NCBI GenBank assembly: GCA_950059165.1
Contig: CATLUC010000016.1
Coordinates: 1-20,915 of the forward strand
Origin: an uncultured Clostridium sp.
GTDB lineage: Bacteria > Bacillota > Clostridia > TANB77 > CAG-508
Direction: 5' to 3'
Length of the DNA: 20,915 bases
Made by a program: the position numbers and the translations under genes. The notes under the pieces are model-generated. The model ran no database searches, was not told the DNA's origin, and worked only from the letters and a program-made list of their open reading frames with translations. Shown one piece after another: positions 5,803 to 12,344 of the stretch; positions within the stretch are counted from its first letter, which is position 1, and each line of letters starts with the position of its first letter.

Positions 5803-6003
5803 ATGGCTTTTAAAATTCCAAGTGGAGCAGATAAAGTTCAATTTTCAATAAGAGTAGACGAAAACGATTTTAATATAATTGAAAAGCTATCAAAGAAAAG
5901 TAAAAAATCATATAATTATATAATAAATGCAATGATTAAGTATTCTATTGAAAATATGGATTTACAAGATATAAAAAATATCAAGATAGATGATAGTAAA
6001 TAG
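5803..6003 (+). CDS. Second ribbon-helix-helix-like protein (66 aa)
   Basis: The ATG at 5803 is chosen over upstream GTG codons because AAAGGTGG (5788-5795) is seven bases upstream and overlaps those codons. The 66-residue product shows a strand (VQFSIRVDE) and two helices (FNIIEKLSKKSKKSYNYII), consistent with a ribbon-helix-helix dimer; the Lys-rich turn between the helices is typical. It shares the MAFxI start with the gene at 5453. Palindromic sites directly upstream point to autoregulation. It lies next to the repeat cluster that precedes the replication protein gene, so a role in copy control or partitioning is possible but unproven. Confidence 0.65.
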   Translation: MAFKIPSGADKVQFSIRVDENDFNIIEKLSKKSKKSYNYIINAMIKYSIENMDLQDIKNIKIDDSK

Positions 6004-6007
6004 AATA

Positions 6008-6293
6008 AGAGTAAAATAGGGTAAAATACTTTTTTACTCTGTTACAGTATTTTACCGATAATTTTACCACAAAATTTGATTTTTTAAAGTTAATTTTTTG
6101 TTTACTTTGTAATACTTTCATAAATTTAAAATTAAGAGAGAAAGCGAACACAGTAAGAAAGTAAAAGCAAAAATGAAAATATTTTATTTTCTTAAAATTC
6201 GTTTTTATAAATGTACAAAATGTACAAAGTATTTATATATTATTATTATACATTAAGTTATAATATCTTATATAAAAACTGTACATTTTGTAC
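6008..6293. other. Candidate replication origin or regulatory repeat region
   Basis: This gene-free stretch between convergent genes holds four GTAAAAT units: direct copies at 6011 and 6021 and inverted copies (ATTTTAC) at 6049 and 6061. GGTAAAATAC (6020-6029) pairs with GTATTTTACC (6047-6056). Further on, GTACAAAATGTACA (6213-6226) is repeated in inverted orientation at 6280-6293, flanking about 53 bases of nearly pure A+T. Iteron-like repeats plus an AT-rich segment next to a replicative primase-helicase suggest an origin; parts could instead be terminators. Confidence 0.45.
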
Positions 6294-6302
6294 TTATTTT
6301 GT

Positions 6303-8543
6303 TTATTCAGGTTTTAGCACATATCCAATAATGACATTACTTGTTGTTTGTTTATTTACTCGCCCTTTATCCTTAAAAATGTTCATCCTTTGTAGTTTTT
6401 CCTTAATTTTAGATTTTGACAATGGTAATAATTTGTTTTTGTTACACCATTTTGTATATCTATCATATACACAAGATAAAGTAACATTGAAATTACTAGG
6501 AATCAGCTCTTGAGCAAAAAAGAGATTGAACTTATCATTGACTTTTTCATATTTTAAAGTTGCTTGTTCTATTTCTTTTGGTGGAATTAGTCCTTCATTT
6601 CGGTATTTATTAAGTCCTTCTAAACACCAATTAAAAATTCCAGATACTTCATCTTGATTTTGCAAAATTTGTTTTAGTTCTTTGTTCTGTTCTTTTGGTG
6701 AAAAATGCTTGTTAAATGTTATTACATTAACACGATTACTATTGAAAACAGTATCATCATCAATAATAGGCAAATAATTACAATTTATAAAGGCCTTAAA
6801 TATAGGGTAAAACTCAAATTCTCCTTGATGTAAAAATCTAGCTACTATTTTATCCCCACCAGTCAATGTTTTTAGTAATGCACTATCAATATTCATTTGT
6901 TGTGAAGGCTCATTGATATTCAAAAATCTACAACCATTAAGTCTTGCAATATCTCCACTTGCTTTTGAGGCATCTTTGTATTTTTTCAATGCTAATGTTT
7001 CGGGTAATGCAGTTTTTGCATAATCTCCTAACATATTTACTATTGTGTTTGTCAATGTACCTTTTCCATTTCGGGTTGTTGGTCCATAAAGTATAAAACA
7101 AGTTTCTTGTGATGTATCTGTGGTTAAAGCATACCCAAAGGCTTTTTGTAAATATTCTATTTTGTTTTTGTTGTTTTGCATTATTTGATTTATGAATTTT
7201 TTAAAAGTAGGACATTGGGCTTTTGGCTCATATTCCACATTGCTTATTTTTGATAATAAGTCTTTTGGGTTATGTTCTGAAAATTCAAGTGTTTTTAAGT
7301 TCAATGTTCCATTTAGGCAATTAAATAAACTTGTGTTTTTATCAAAATCAGCTTGTTTGATAAACATTTTATCTCTACTATCCTTTATAACTGTTTCTCT
7401 TGCTTTTAAGTTTCCAAGTTTTTTAACATAATTTGAAAATTTGTCTTTTTTATCCTCATCTGTAATTGATGAACTATACACACTTAAAGTTTTTGATAGT
7501 TCTTTCATCTTCTGTAATGTTATCATTGAGCCAGTATCTTCAACCCATACTTTACCATTGAAAAAATACCATTGTTTTGCTGTAACATTGTATCGAATTT
7601 TAGATTTGTATATATCAGCAAAAAGTTCACTCATCCCAATATCGTTTTGAGTATATTTCTTTTCTGGTATTAGTTTTTTCAATTTGTCAAGTAATCTAAA
7701 ATTTACACAATTTTTATAAAAGTTATTATTACAAAATTCAATAGCTTTTATAATAGTTTTTGATTTGTAATCTGTTCTATCCCATTTTTGCCTATATAAT
7801 TTGCTTTTAGTGAATAGGGTGTCAATAAGTTCAAAATCTTCACCACAATAAAAGGCTAGAATACAACATAAAGCCATATCGGCAGAACTTTCATCATTGT
7901 TATATTGTGAAATATCTCCTTGAAAATAAAGTTTTTCAAACTTTTCAGCATTTTCACTTTTACTAATAATATCAATGATATATTGACAAGAACTTTCTAA
8001 ACTCTCATCAGATCCGTTTTCAATGTTTGCTTTTGGTCGTTTCATATACTTATCAAGAAAAATCAATAATTGTTCTGTCCTTTCGTTTATAGGTTTGTCA
8101 ATTATTACATTTTCTGTAAAAGTAAAATATCTATTTGTTAAATCGCTAATGTAACACTCAATTTTATTGTGTGGATTTTTTTGATAATATTGAGAGTGTA
8201 GGGCATTGGGAATTTTATTCATATCCACAGTAAAAAGAAGATGAAAACCATTTCCACTTGGACTATATTCGGTGTATGTATCCATTAACTCGAATATATC
8301 TTGTGTAGTGCTATCGTTCAAGTCTCTTTTGTCAATATCAATTCCACAAACACCATTTGTTAAAATAAGACCGATTCCGTTAGCCTTTGTGTTTGCTTTT
8401 ACTTGTTCAAAAGTAGCCCAAGTGTTTTGATATTGTTTGTTAGTTCCTGTCCTTTGGTTTTTGGAAGATAGGGGAACTTTTGTAGTTCCCTTATAATTCC
8501 AATTTACCCATTGTTTATTATTCTTTAAGTCTTGAATTGTCAT
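6303..8543 (-). CDS. Primase-polymerase with SF3 helicase (replication protein)
   Basis: A 746-residue replication protein. The N-terminal part resembles archaeo-eukaryotic primase (PrimPol) domains: GIDID with catalytic Asp69 and Asp71, then SPSGNGFHLLF with His101, then a later strand around residue 131-142. A linker around 245-275 (KLYRQKWDRTDYKSKT) is like the PriCT region. The D5-like segment and SF3 helicase follow: Walker A GPTTRNGKGT (487-496), Walker B ending NINEP (Glu545), and sensor-type Asn588 in FINCNYLP. Such proteins prime and unwind DNA to start replication of phages, satellites and plasmids. AGGAGG precedes the ATG; it is the third gene of a three-gene operon starting at 9117. 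No in-frame CGG occurs. Confidence 0.9.
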   Translation of the reverse strand: MTIQDLKNNKQWVNWNYKGTTKVPLSSKNQRTGTNKQYQNTWATFEQVKANTKANGIGLILTNGVCGIDIDKRDLNDSTTQDIFELMDTYTEYSPSGNGFHLLFTVDMNKIPNALHSQYYQKNPHNKIECYISDLTNRYFTFTENVIIDKPINERTEQLLIFLDKYMKRPKANIENGSDESLESSCQYIIDIISKSENAEKFEKLYFQGDISQYNNDESSADMALCCILAFYCGEDFELIDTLFTKSKLYRQKWDRTDYKSKTIIKAIEFCNNNFYKNCVNFRLLDKLKKLIPEKKYTQNDIGMSELFADIYKSKIRYNVTAKQWYFFNGKVWVEDTGSMITLQKMKELSKTLSVYSSSITDEDKKDKFSNYVKKLGNLKARETVIKDSRDKMFIKQADFDKNTSLFNCLNGTLNLKTLEFSEHNPKDLLSKISNVEYEPKAQCPTFKKFINQIMQNNKNKIEYLQKAFGYALTTDTSQETCFILYGPTTRNGKGTLTNTIVNMLGDYAKTALPETLALKKYKDASKASGDIARLNGCRFLNINEPSQQMNIDSALLKTLTGGDKIVARFLHQGEFEFYPIFKAFINCNYLPIIDDDTVFNSNRVNVITFNKHFSPKEQNKELKQILQNQDEVSGIFNWCLEGLNKYRNEGLIPPKEIEQATLKYEKVNDKFNLFFAQELIPSNFNVTLSCVYDRYTKWCNKNKLLPLSKSKIKEKLQRMNIFKDKGRVNKQTTSNVIIGYVLKPE

Positions 8544-8562
8544 TGTTTTGTTCCTCCTTTTA

Positions 8563-8880
8563 TTATCTATATAAAAAGTGTTCTAAGTTCCAACCACCAT
8601 TTTTTGTCTTTTCTTGACACTCATTTATAAGGCTTTTTAGTTCTTCTAAAAGTGGATTTTCTTCTTTATTTGGTTCCATATATCTAAGATAGTCAGGTAA
8701 CCTTTGAGCAAGAAAAATATATATAATGGCAGAAACTTCGGTGAAATTATTTTGTTTGAAGTCATTGCTATAAGATGAAACAGAATTGGAAACATCAACC
8801 AGTTTTTCATTTCCAATTATTTTCAGTACCTTTCCCATAAAATCTAAAATCATTGATTTATCAAAAATATCATATAACAT
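8563..8880 (-). CDS. Hypothetical protein of the replication operon (105 aa)
   Basis: A 105-residue soluble protein, mostly predicted helical, ending 19 bases before the replication gene. It starts MLYDIFDKSMILDFMGKVLK and has no motif that I recognise and no membrane segment. The ribosome site AAAGGGG lies upstream of the ATG, and the gene begins 15 bases after the preceding gene, so it belongs to the operon 9117-6303. By position it could be a replication accessory or a host-takeover protein, but this is only inference. Confidence 0.7.
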   Translation of the reverse strand: MLYDIFDKSMILDFMGKVLKIIGNEKLVDVSNSVSSYSNDFKQNNFTEVSAIIYIFLAQRLPDYLRYMEPNKEENPLLEELKSLINECQEKTKNGGWNLEHFLYR

Positions 8881-8895
8881 CTTAAATTCCCCTTT

Positions 8896-9117
8896 CTATG
8901 TTAAAATTAAAGTTTCAAAATTATTTATCTCTCGTATATTTATTGGTATAGTGAAATATCCTTTGTATATCTGTTTAATTTTCATTTCTTTGTATTCTTC
9001 TTCTTTTAACCATTTTTCGTAATCATCTCTATTTTTGTCTATAAAATCCCTTATGTCTTGTAAGTTGAGTGATATAAAAGAACTCATTTGTTTAATCTGC
9101 GACTTTGATAATCGCAT
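8896..9117 (-). CDS. First gene of the replication operon, hypothetical (73 aa)
   Basis: A 73-residue charged protein starting MRLSKSQIKQMSSFISLNLQ; the first helix pair could bind DNA, but no defined HTH pattern is clear. AAAGGAGG precedes the ATG. It is the first gene after the minus-strand promoter (TTGTGA to TATGAT, 9203-9174) and diverges from the repressor gene. In temperate elements this position, facing the repressor, is usually a Cro-like, excisionase-like or other early protein, so a regulatory role is a fair guess. Family not recognised. Confidence 0.65.
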   Translation of the reverse strand: MRLSKSQIKQMSSFISLNLQDIRDFIDKNRDDYEKWLKEEEYKEMKIKQIYKGYFTIPINIREINNFETLILT

Positions 9118-9173
9118 AATAAAAGCCTCCTTTCTTTAAAATTTGGAAAAATACTTGACAAATGGTGAAAAAA

Positions 9174-9292
9174 ATCATAAAGTATATGTACAAAAGTTCA
9201 CAATCATAATATAATAAATATAAAATAAATATAAACTCTTTCTATTGTGTACTTTTGTAACTTGACACTATTATAAATCAAAAAAGTATGAT
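9174..9292. promoter_or_regulatory. Divergent control region of the element with inverted operator pair
   Basis: TACAAAAGTTCACAAT (9189-9204) reappears in inverted orientation at 9244-9259 with one mismatch (15 of 16). The minus-strand promoter, TTGTGA (9198-9203) and TATGAT (9174-9179) with 18-base spacing, overlaps the left copy. On the plus strand TTGACA (9262-9267) and TATGAT (9287-9292, 19-base spacing) lie just after the right copy. This is the layout of a lysogeny-type switch between the repressor and the replication operon. Confidence 0.6.
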
Positions 9293-9378
9293 TACTACAT
9301 TATGCAAAGGAAAAAAACTTACTTTTTATTTAGAGTAAAGTTCAAAAAGTGTAAATAGTAAAAGGGGGAAAATTTATT

Positions 9379-10040
9379 ATGAAAATTAGTAAAAGACACA
9401 ATAGCTTTAACAATGATGATGACGACAGATTAAGAGAAAGCATAGAAGAAAAGAAACGGTTATTTTGATGAAGAACAATATCGTTTTTCAAAACGACTTT
9501 GTGAAGAACTAATAAAACAGAAGAAAACAAATGTTGATTTAGCAGAATTAGCAGATGTTTCAAAATCTGCTATCACGAATTATACAAAGGGTTATCGTAT
9601 GCCTACACCAAAACAATTACAGAGAATTTCTTTTGTATTAGGTGTTACAAATGACTACCTTTTAGGAAAAACAAGTAGTGATAATATTGAGATAGCAGAG
9701 ATTGAAGATATGTTAGGACTATATGAAAATACAATGAGAGTTTTATATTTACTAAATCACGATATGGAAGAGGTACAAGATTTAAAAGACAAAAATCCAC
9801 TTTCAAACAAACATAAAAAAAAGCTAAATATTTTCAATTTGTTTATGCAAGATAAAAATTTTATAATGCTTTTATGTTATTTTGAAAGATATATTGAAGA
9901 AAAACAAAGGATAAATAATGCGAATACTGATGAAAACTTTTTAGGAATAGAAGAAAATCAAGATATGCTAATACGGAATACAAGGAATAATAATAAGGCT
10001 ATTGTTTAATGACTTAGATAATATCGTAAATAAATTGTAG
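9379..10040 (+). CDS. Element HTH repressor, read through two CGG +1 shifts
   Basis: The ATG at 9379 follows the ribosome site GGGGG (9364-9368). The zero frame would stop after 29 residues; skipping the C of the in-frame CGG at 9457 gives KK-GYFDEEQYRFSKRL and a full HTH_3/XRE domain (SKRLCEELIKQKKT, AELADVSKSAITNYTKG, LGVTNDYLLG; about residues 35-90), as in phage repressors. A second in-frame CGG at 9974 would otherwise give a short odd tail; skipping its C adds GIQGIIIRLLFNDLDNIVNK and a TAG at 10038, two bases before the recombinase ribosome site. Total 219 residues. The last 120 residues are helical and likely dimerise. It should repress the divergent replication operon. No start codon exists in the HTH frame upstream of the domain, so the N-terminal part must come from the other frame. 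Confidence 0.8.
9457..9460 (+). other. CGG recoding site 1 (AAA CGG T)
   Basis: In-frame CGG; the conserved frame continues at the overlapping GGT. Without the shift, TGA follows two codons later (9463-9468 region). Confidence 0.8.
9974..9977 (+). other. CGG recoding site 2 (ATA CGG A)
   Basis: In-frame CGG near the repressor end; shifting to GGA gives a hydrophobic-helix tail and a stop placed tightly before the next ribosome site. Confidence 0.6.
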
Positions 10041-10054
10041 AAAGGAAAATCAAA

Positions 10055-11602
10055 ATGGATGTAGTAATTTATGCAAGGATTAGTTCTCATAATCAAACAG
10101 AGCAATCTATTGATGGACAAATTGAAGAGTGTCAACAATTTGCCGAAAAAAATGGTTATAACATTATTCATACTTATATTGATGAAGCTAAAAGTGCAAC
10201 AACAGATAATAGACCACAATTTCAAAAAATGGTAGAAGATAGTAAAAACAAGAAATTTCAAGGGATTTTAGTTTATCAGCTAGATAGGTTTGCAAGAAAC
10301 AGATACGATTCAGCGACTTATAAAGCAAAACTAAAAAAGAATGGTGTCAGGGTATATTCAGCAAAAGAAAATATTTCGGATGATGCCTCAGGTATTCTTA
10401 TGGAGAGTGTTCTTGAAGGTATGGCAGAATATTATTCTGTGGAATTAGGACAAAAGGTTTTAAGAGGAATGAATACTAATGCTAGTAGATTTTTTTATAA
10501 CGGTGGCAGTGTTCCATTAGGGTTGAAACTAAAAACTATTTCTGTTCCCTTTGGGGCAAATGGCAAACCAATAAATAAGAAACAATATGACATTGATGAA
10601 GAAAAAGCCCCAATAGTTAGAAAAATATTTGAAATGTATATCAATGATTATACAATGGCAGATATAATAAGATACTTGAATAAAATAGGTTTAAAGACTT
10701 CGCAAAATAAAGAGTTTAACAAAAAGAGTATTAGAACAATAATTTTAAATAAAAAGTATATTGGAATATATGAATATAATGGAAAAGAAACTCCAAATAT
10801 TATTCCACGAATTATTGATGATGAAACATTTTATCAAGCACAAGAAAAGCTACTAAAAAATAAACAAGCACCAGCAAGAACAAGGGCAAATGCAGAGTAT
10901 TTATTGACTACAAAATTATTCTGTGGAGCTTGTGAGGAAATGATGGTCGGAGTTAGTGGAAGGTCTGCAAATAATACACAATATTGTTATTATAGTTGTA
11001 AAAATACTTTAAAACATAAATGTAACAGAAAAAATATAAAAAAGGAATATATAGAAGATTTAGTTGTAGATTTAGCAAGAGGAGAATTGACAGATGAAAA
11101 TATAAATGAAATGGCAACTGCTGTATATAAAACGGCGTGTAAAACACAGGACCATTCGAGGATAAAACAACTACAAAGAGAGATTTTAGAAAACGAAAGT
11201 CAAAAGACAAATCTAGTGAATAGCTTAAAAATGTGTAATGATGATAATGTGAGAAAGTATATTTTTGAAGAAATGTCAAAAATGGAACAACAAAAAATAG
11301 AATTACAAAACCAAATCGAAGAAGAAGAAAGTAGTATGTTTTTAGTTTCGGAAAAGGAAATAAAATACTTTTTAAAGAGTTTACAAAATGGAAACAAAAA
11401 CGATTTAAAGTATAGACAAATGATAATCAATGTGTTAATATACAAAGTGTATATATATGATGATAACATCACAATTATATATAATGCAAATGGAAAACCA
11501 GTTGAAACAAGAATACCAAACATAAAAGAGCTTGAAAGTTCTATTCAAGCTCAAAAAAGTCATCATTGTTCTAATAAGGGTAATGATGTTCAGCCAAATT
11601 AA
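10055..11602 (+). CDS. Large serine recombinase (integrase)
   Basis: This 515-residue enzyme integrates and excises the element by double-strand cleavage through a phosphoserine bond. The catalytic domain opens with YARISSHNQTEQSIDGQ: Arg8 and nucleophile Ser10, and later LDRFARNR with Arg78 and Arg81. A recombinase domain follows (about 150-265), then a zinc ribbon with Cys290, Cys293, Cys315 and Cys323, then a coiled coil (about 365-430) that controls direction. Ribosome site AAAGGA (10042-10047). It lies 14 bases after the repressor gene, so it would be expressed from the repressor side. Its last codons lie in the repeat CAGCCAAATT, so the stop codon is formed partly by flanking DNA. Five CGG trinucleotides occur, all out of frame. 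Confidence 0.95.
   Translation: MDVVIYARISSHNQTEQSIDGQIEECQQFAEKNGYNIIHTYIDEAKSATTDNRPQFQKMVEDSKNKKFQGILVYQLDRFARNRYDSATYKAKLKKNGVRVYSAKENISDDASGILMESVLEGMAEYYSVELGQKVLRGMNTNASRFFYNGGSVPLGLKLKTISVPFGANGKPINKKQYDIDEEKAPIVRKIFEMYINDYTMADIIRYLNKIGLKTSQNKEFNKKSIRTIILNKKYIGIYEYNGKETPNIIPRIIDDETFYQAQEKLLKNKQAPARTRANAEYLLTTKLFCGACEEMMVGVSGRSANNTQYCYYSCKNTLKHKCNRKNIKKEYIEDLVVDLARGELTDENINEMATAVYKTACKTQDHSRIKQLQREILENESQKTNLVNSLKMCNDDNVRKYIFEEMSKMEQQKIELQNQIEEEESSMFLVSEKEIKYFLKSLQNGNKNDLKYRQMIINVLIYKVYIYDDNITIIYNANGKPVETRIPNIKELESSIQAQKSHHCSNKGNDVQPN
11591..11600 (+). other. Candidate attR core
   Basis: CAGCCAAATT, identical to 3038-3047, lies inside the last codons of the recombinase gene; a terminator begins four bases later. 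Confidence 0.5.
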
Positions 11603-11603
11603 T

Positions 11604-11656
11604 AAAGCATAATTGTTATCTAAATATTAAAATTAGATGACATTTATGCTTTTTAT
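11604..11656 (+). terminator. Terminator after the recombinase (possibly the original tRNA-Gln terminator)
   Basis: A 20-bp stem (11604-11623 with 11633-11652, one mismatch and one wobble pair) starting AAAGCATAA, followed by TTTTTAT. If the element ends at 11600, this terminator belonged to the tRNA-Gln gene before integration. Confidence 0.85.
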
Positions 11657-11694
11657 ATATTTAGAAAAATAATTACTTTTATGAGGAGAATAAA

Positions 11695-11748
11695 ATTTCA
11701 AATCCATTTGTGAAAGAAGTTATAGATACTGGAATAAAAGTTGCATAA
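11695..11748 (+). pseudogene. Short open remnant with ribosome site but no normal start
   Basis: GAGGAG (11683-11688) is followed after six bases by ATT and then 16 codons reading SNPFVKEVIDTGIKVA and TAA. The frame has no ATG, GTG or TTG at the expected place; ATT would be a very rare start. It may be a gene fragment left at the element boundary or a tiny peptide. A strong terminator follows. Confidence 0.3.
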
Positions 11749-11764
11749 ATTAATTTGATTTAAA

Positions 11765-11808
11765 AAAGAACTAGATAGGTTTAAAACTTATCTAGGTTCT
11801 TTTTTTAT
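11765..11808 (+). terminator. Rho-independent terminator
   Basis: AAAAAGAACTAGATA pairs with TATCTAGGTTCTTTTT (one bulged base) and ends in a T run. It closes the short remnant unit before the TIGR04086 gene. Confidence 0.85.
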
Positions 11809-11911
11809 TATTTATTACATATATTGAAATAAAAAGTAAAGGTAAGATAGAGTAAAAAAATGAATTATTTTTCTACTAGATTTTAATCTTTAAGAGAGGA
11901 ATGATAGTAAA

Positions 11912-12278
11912 ATGGAAAACACAATAAACAATATAGCAAAAGGTGTAGGAATAGCATTACTTGCTAGCCTAATATTATTGCTAATTTTTGCAACTATGCT
12001 TACATATACAAATGTAAGTGAAAACACGATAACACCTGTTATAATTGTAATAACAGCAATTAGTATTTTAATAGGAAGCTCTGTTCGGAAACATGAAAAT
12101 CAAAAAGAATGGCTTAATAAATGGTGGCTTAATAGGTGGAATATATGTATTTACCATTTATTTGATTTCTAGCATATTAAACTGGAAATTTGGGCTAAAT
12201 ATGCAAAGTATAATTATGATTGCTGTTGGAATAATATTTGGTATTTTAGGTGGAATTATTGGAGTAAACAAAAGATAA
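11912..12278 (+). CDS. TIGR04086-type small membrane protein, read through a CGG shift
   Basis: The ATG at 11912 (AGAGAGG upstream) opens a frame with two hydrophobic segments (IALLASLILLLIFATML and VIIVITAISILIG). At 12086 an in-frame CGG interrupts it; the other frame continues as GNMKIKKNGLINGGLIGGIY with two more membrane segments, ending at 12278. Joined by skipping the C, the product is 121 residues with four helices and the KNGLxNGGLxG signature that I associate with the TIGR04086 (YrzE-like) family. Without the shift the protein becomes a polar, Trp-rich tail (KEWLNKWWLNRW) that looks unnatural. In other Clostridia this gene lies close to yajC, HD and secDF genes, as here, where 3.7 kb of surface genes intervene. 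Function unknown. Confidence 0.75.
12086..12089 (+). other. CGG recoding site 3 (GTT CGG A)
   Basis: In-frame CGG; the four-helix membrane protein continues at the overlapping GGA. Confidence 0.8.
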
Positions 12279-12344
12279 ATAGACCTAATATCTGACACTT
12301 TTGTTACATTTATAAAAATGAAACTGATAGGTAATAAGATAAAC

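Larger units (their letters stand above)
3038..11600. mobile_element. Integrated serine-recombinase element (satellite or plasmid-like)
   Basis: Bounds are inferred from an exact 10-bp direct repeat, CAGCCAAATT, at 3038-3047 (tRNA-Gln 3' end) and 11591-11600 (end of the recombinase gene). Content: five small minus-strand genes, two small DNA-binding proteins, a primase-polymerase/SF3 helicase, a divergent HTH repressor and a large serine recombinase next to the right boundary. There are no capsid, terminase, relaxase or conjugation genes, so it resembles a phage-satellite or integrated plasmid rather than a complete prophage or ICE. The exact edges are not proven; serine recombinases need only a two-base common core. 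Confidence 0.75.

Noticed and set aside
9457..9977. Classical slippery-sequence frameshift (as in prfB or transposases)
   Set aside because: No shared heptamer, no stop codon at the shift, no upstream SD-like stimulator and no common downstream structure; P-site codons cannot re-pair at +1.
10953..11523. Minus-strand open frames inside the recombinase gene
   Set aside because: They are shadows of a strongly supported coding frame on the plus strand and have no ribosome sites.
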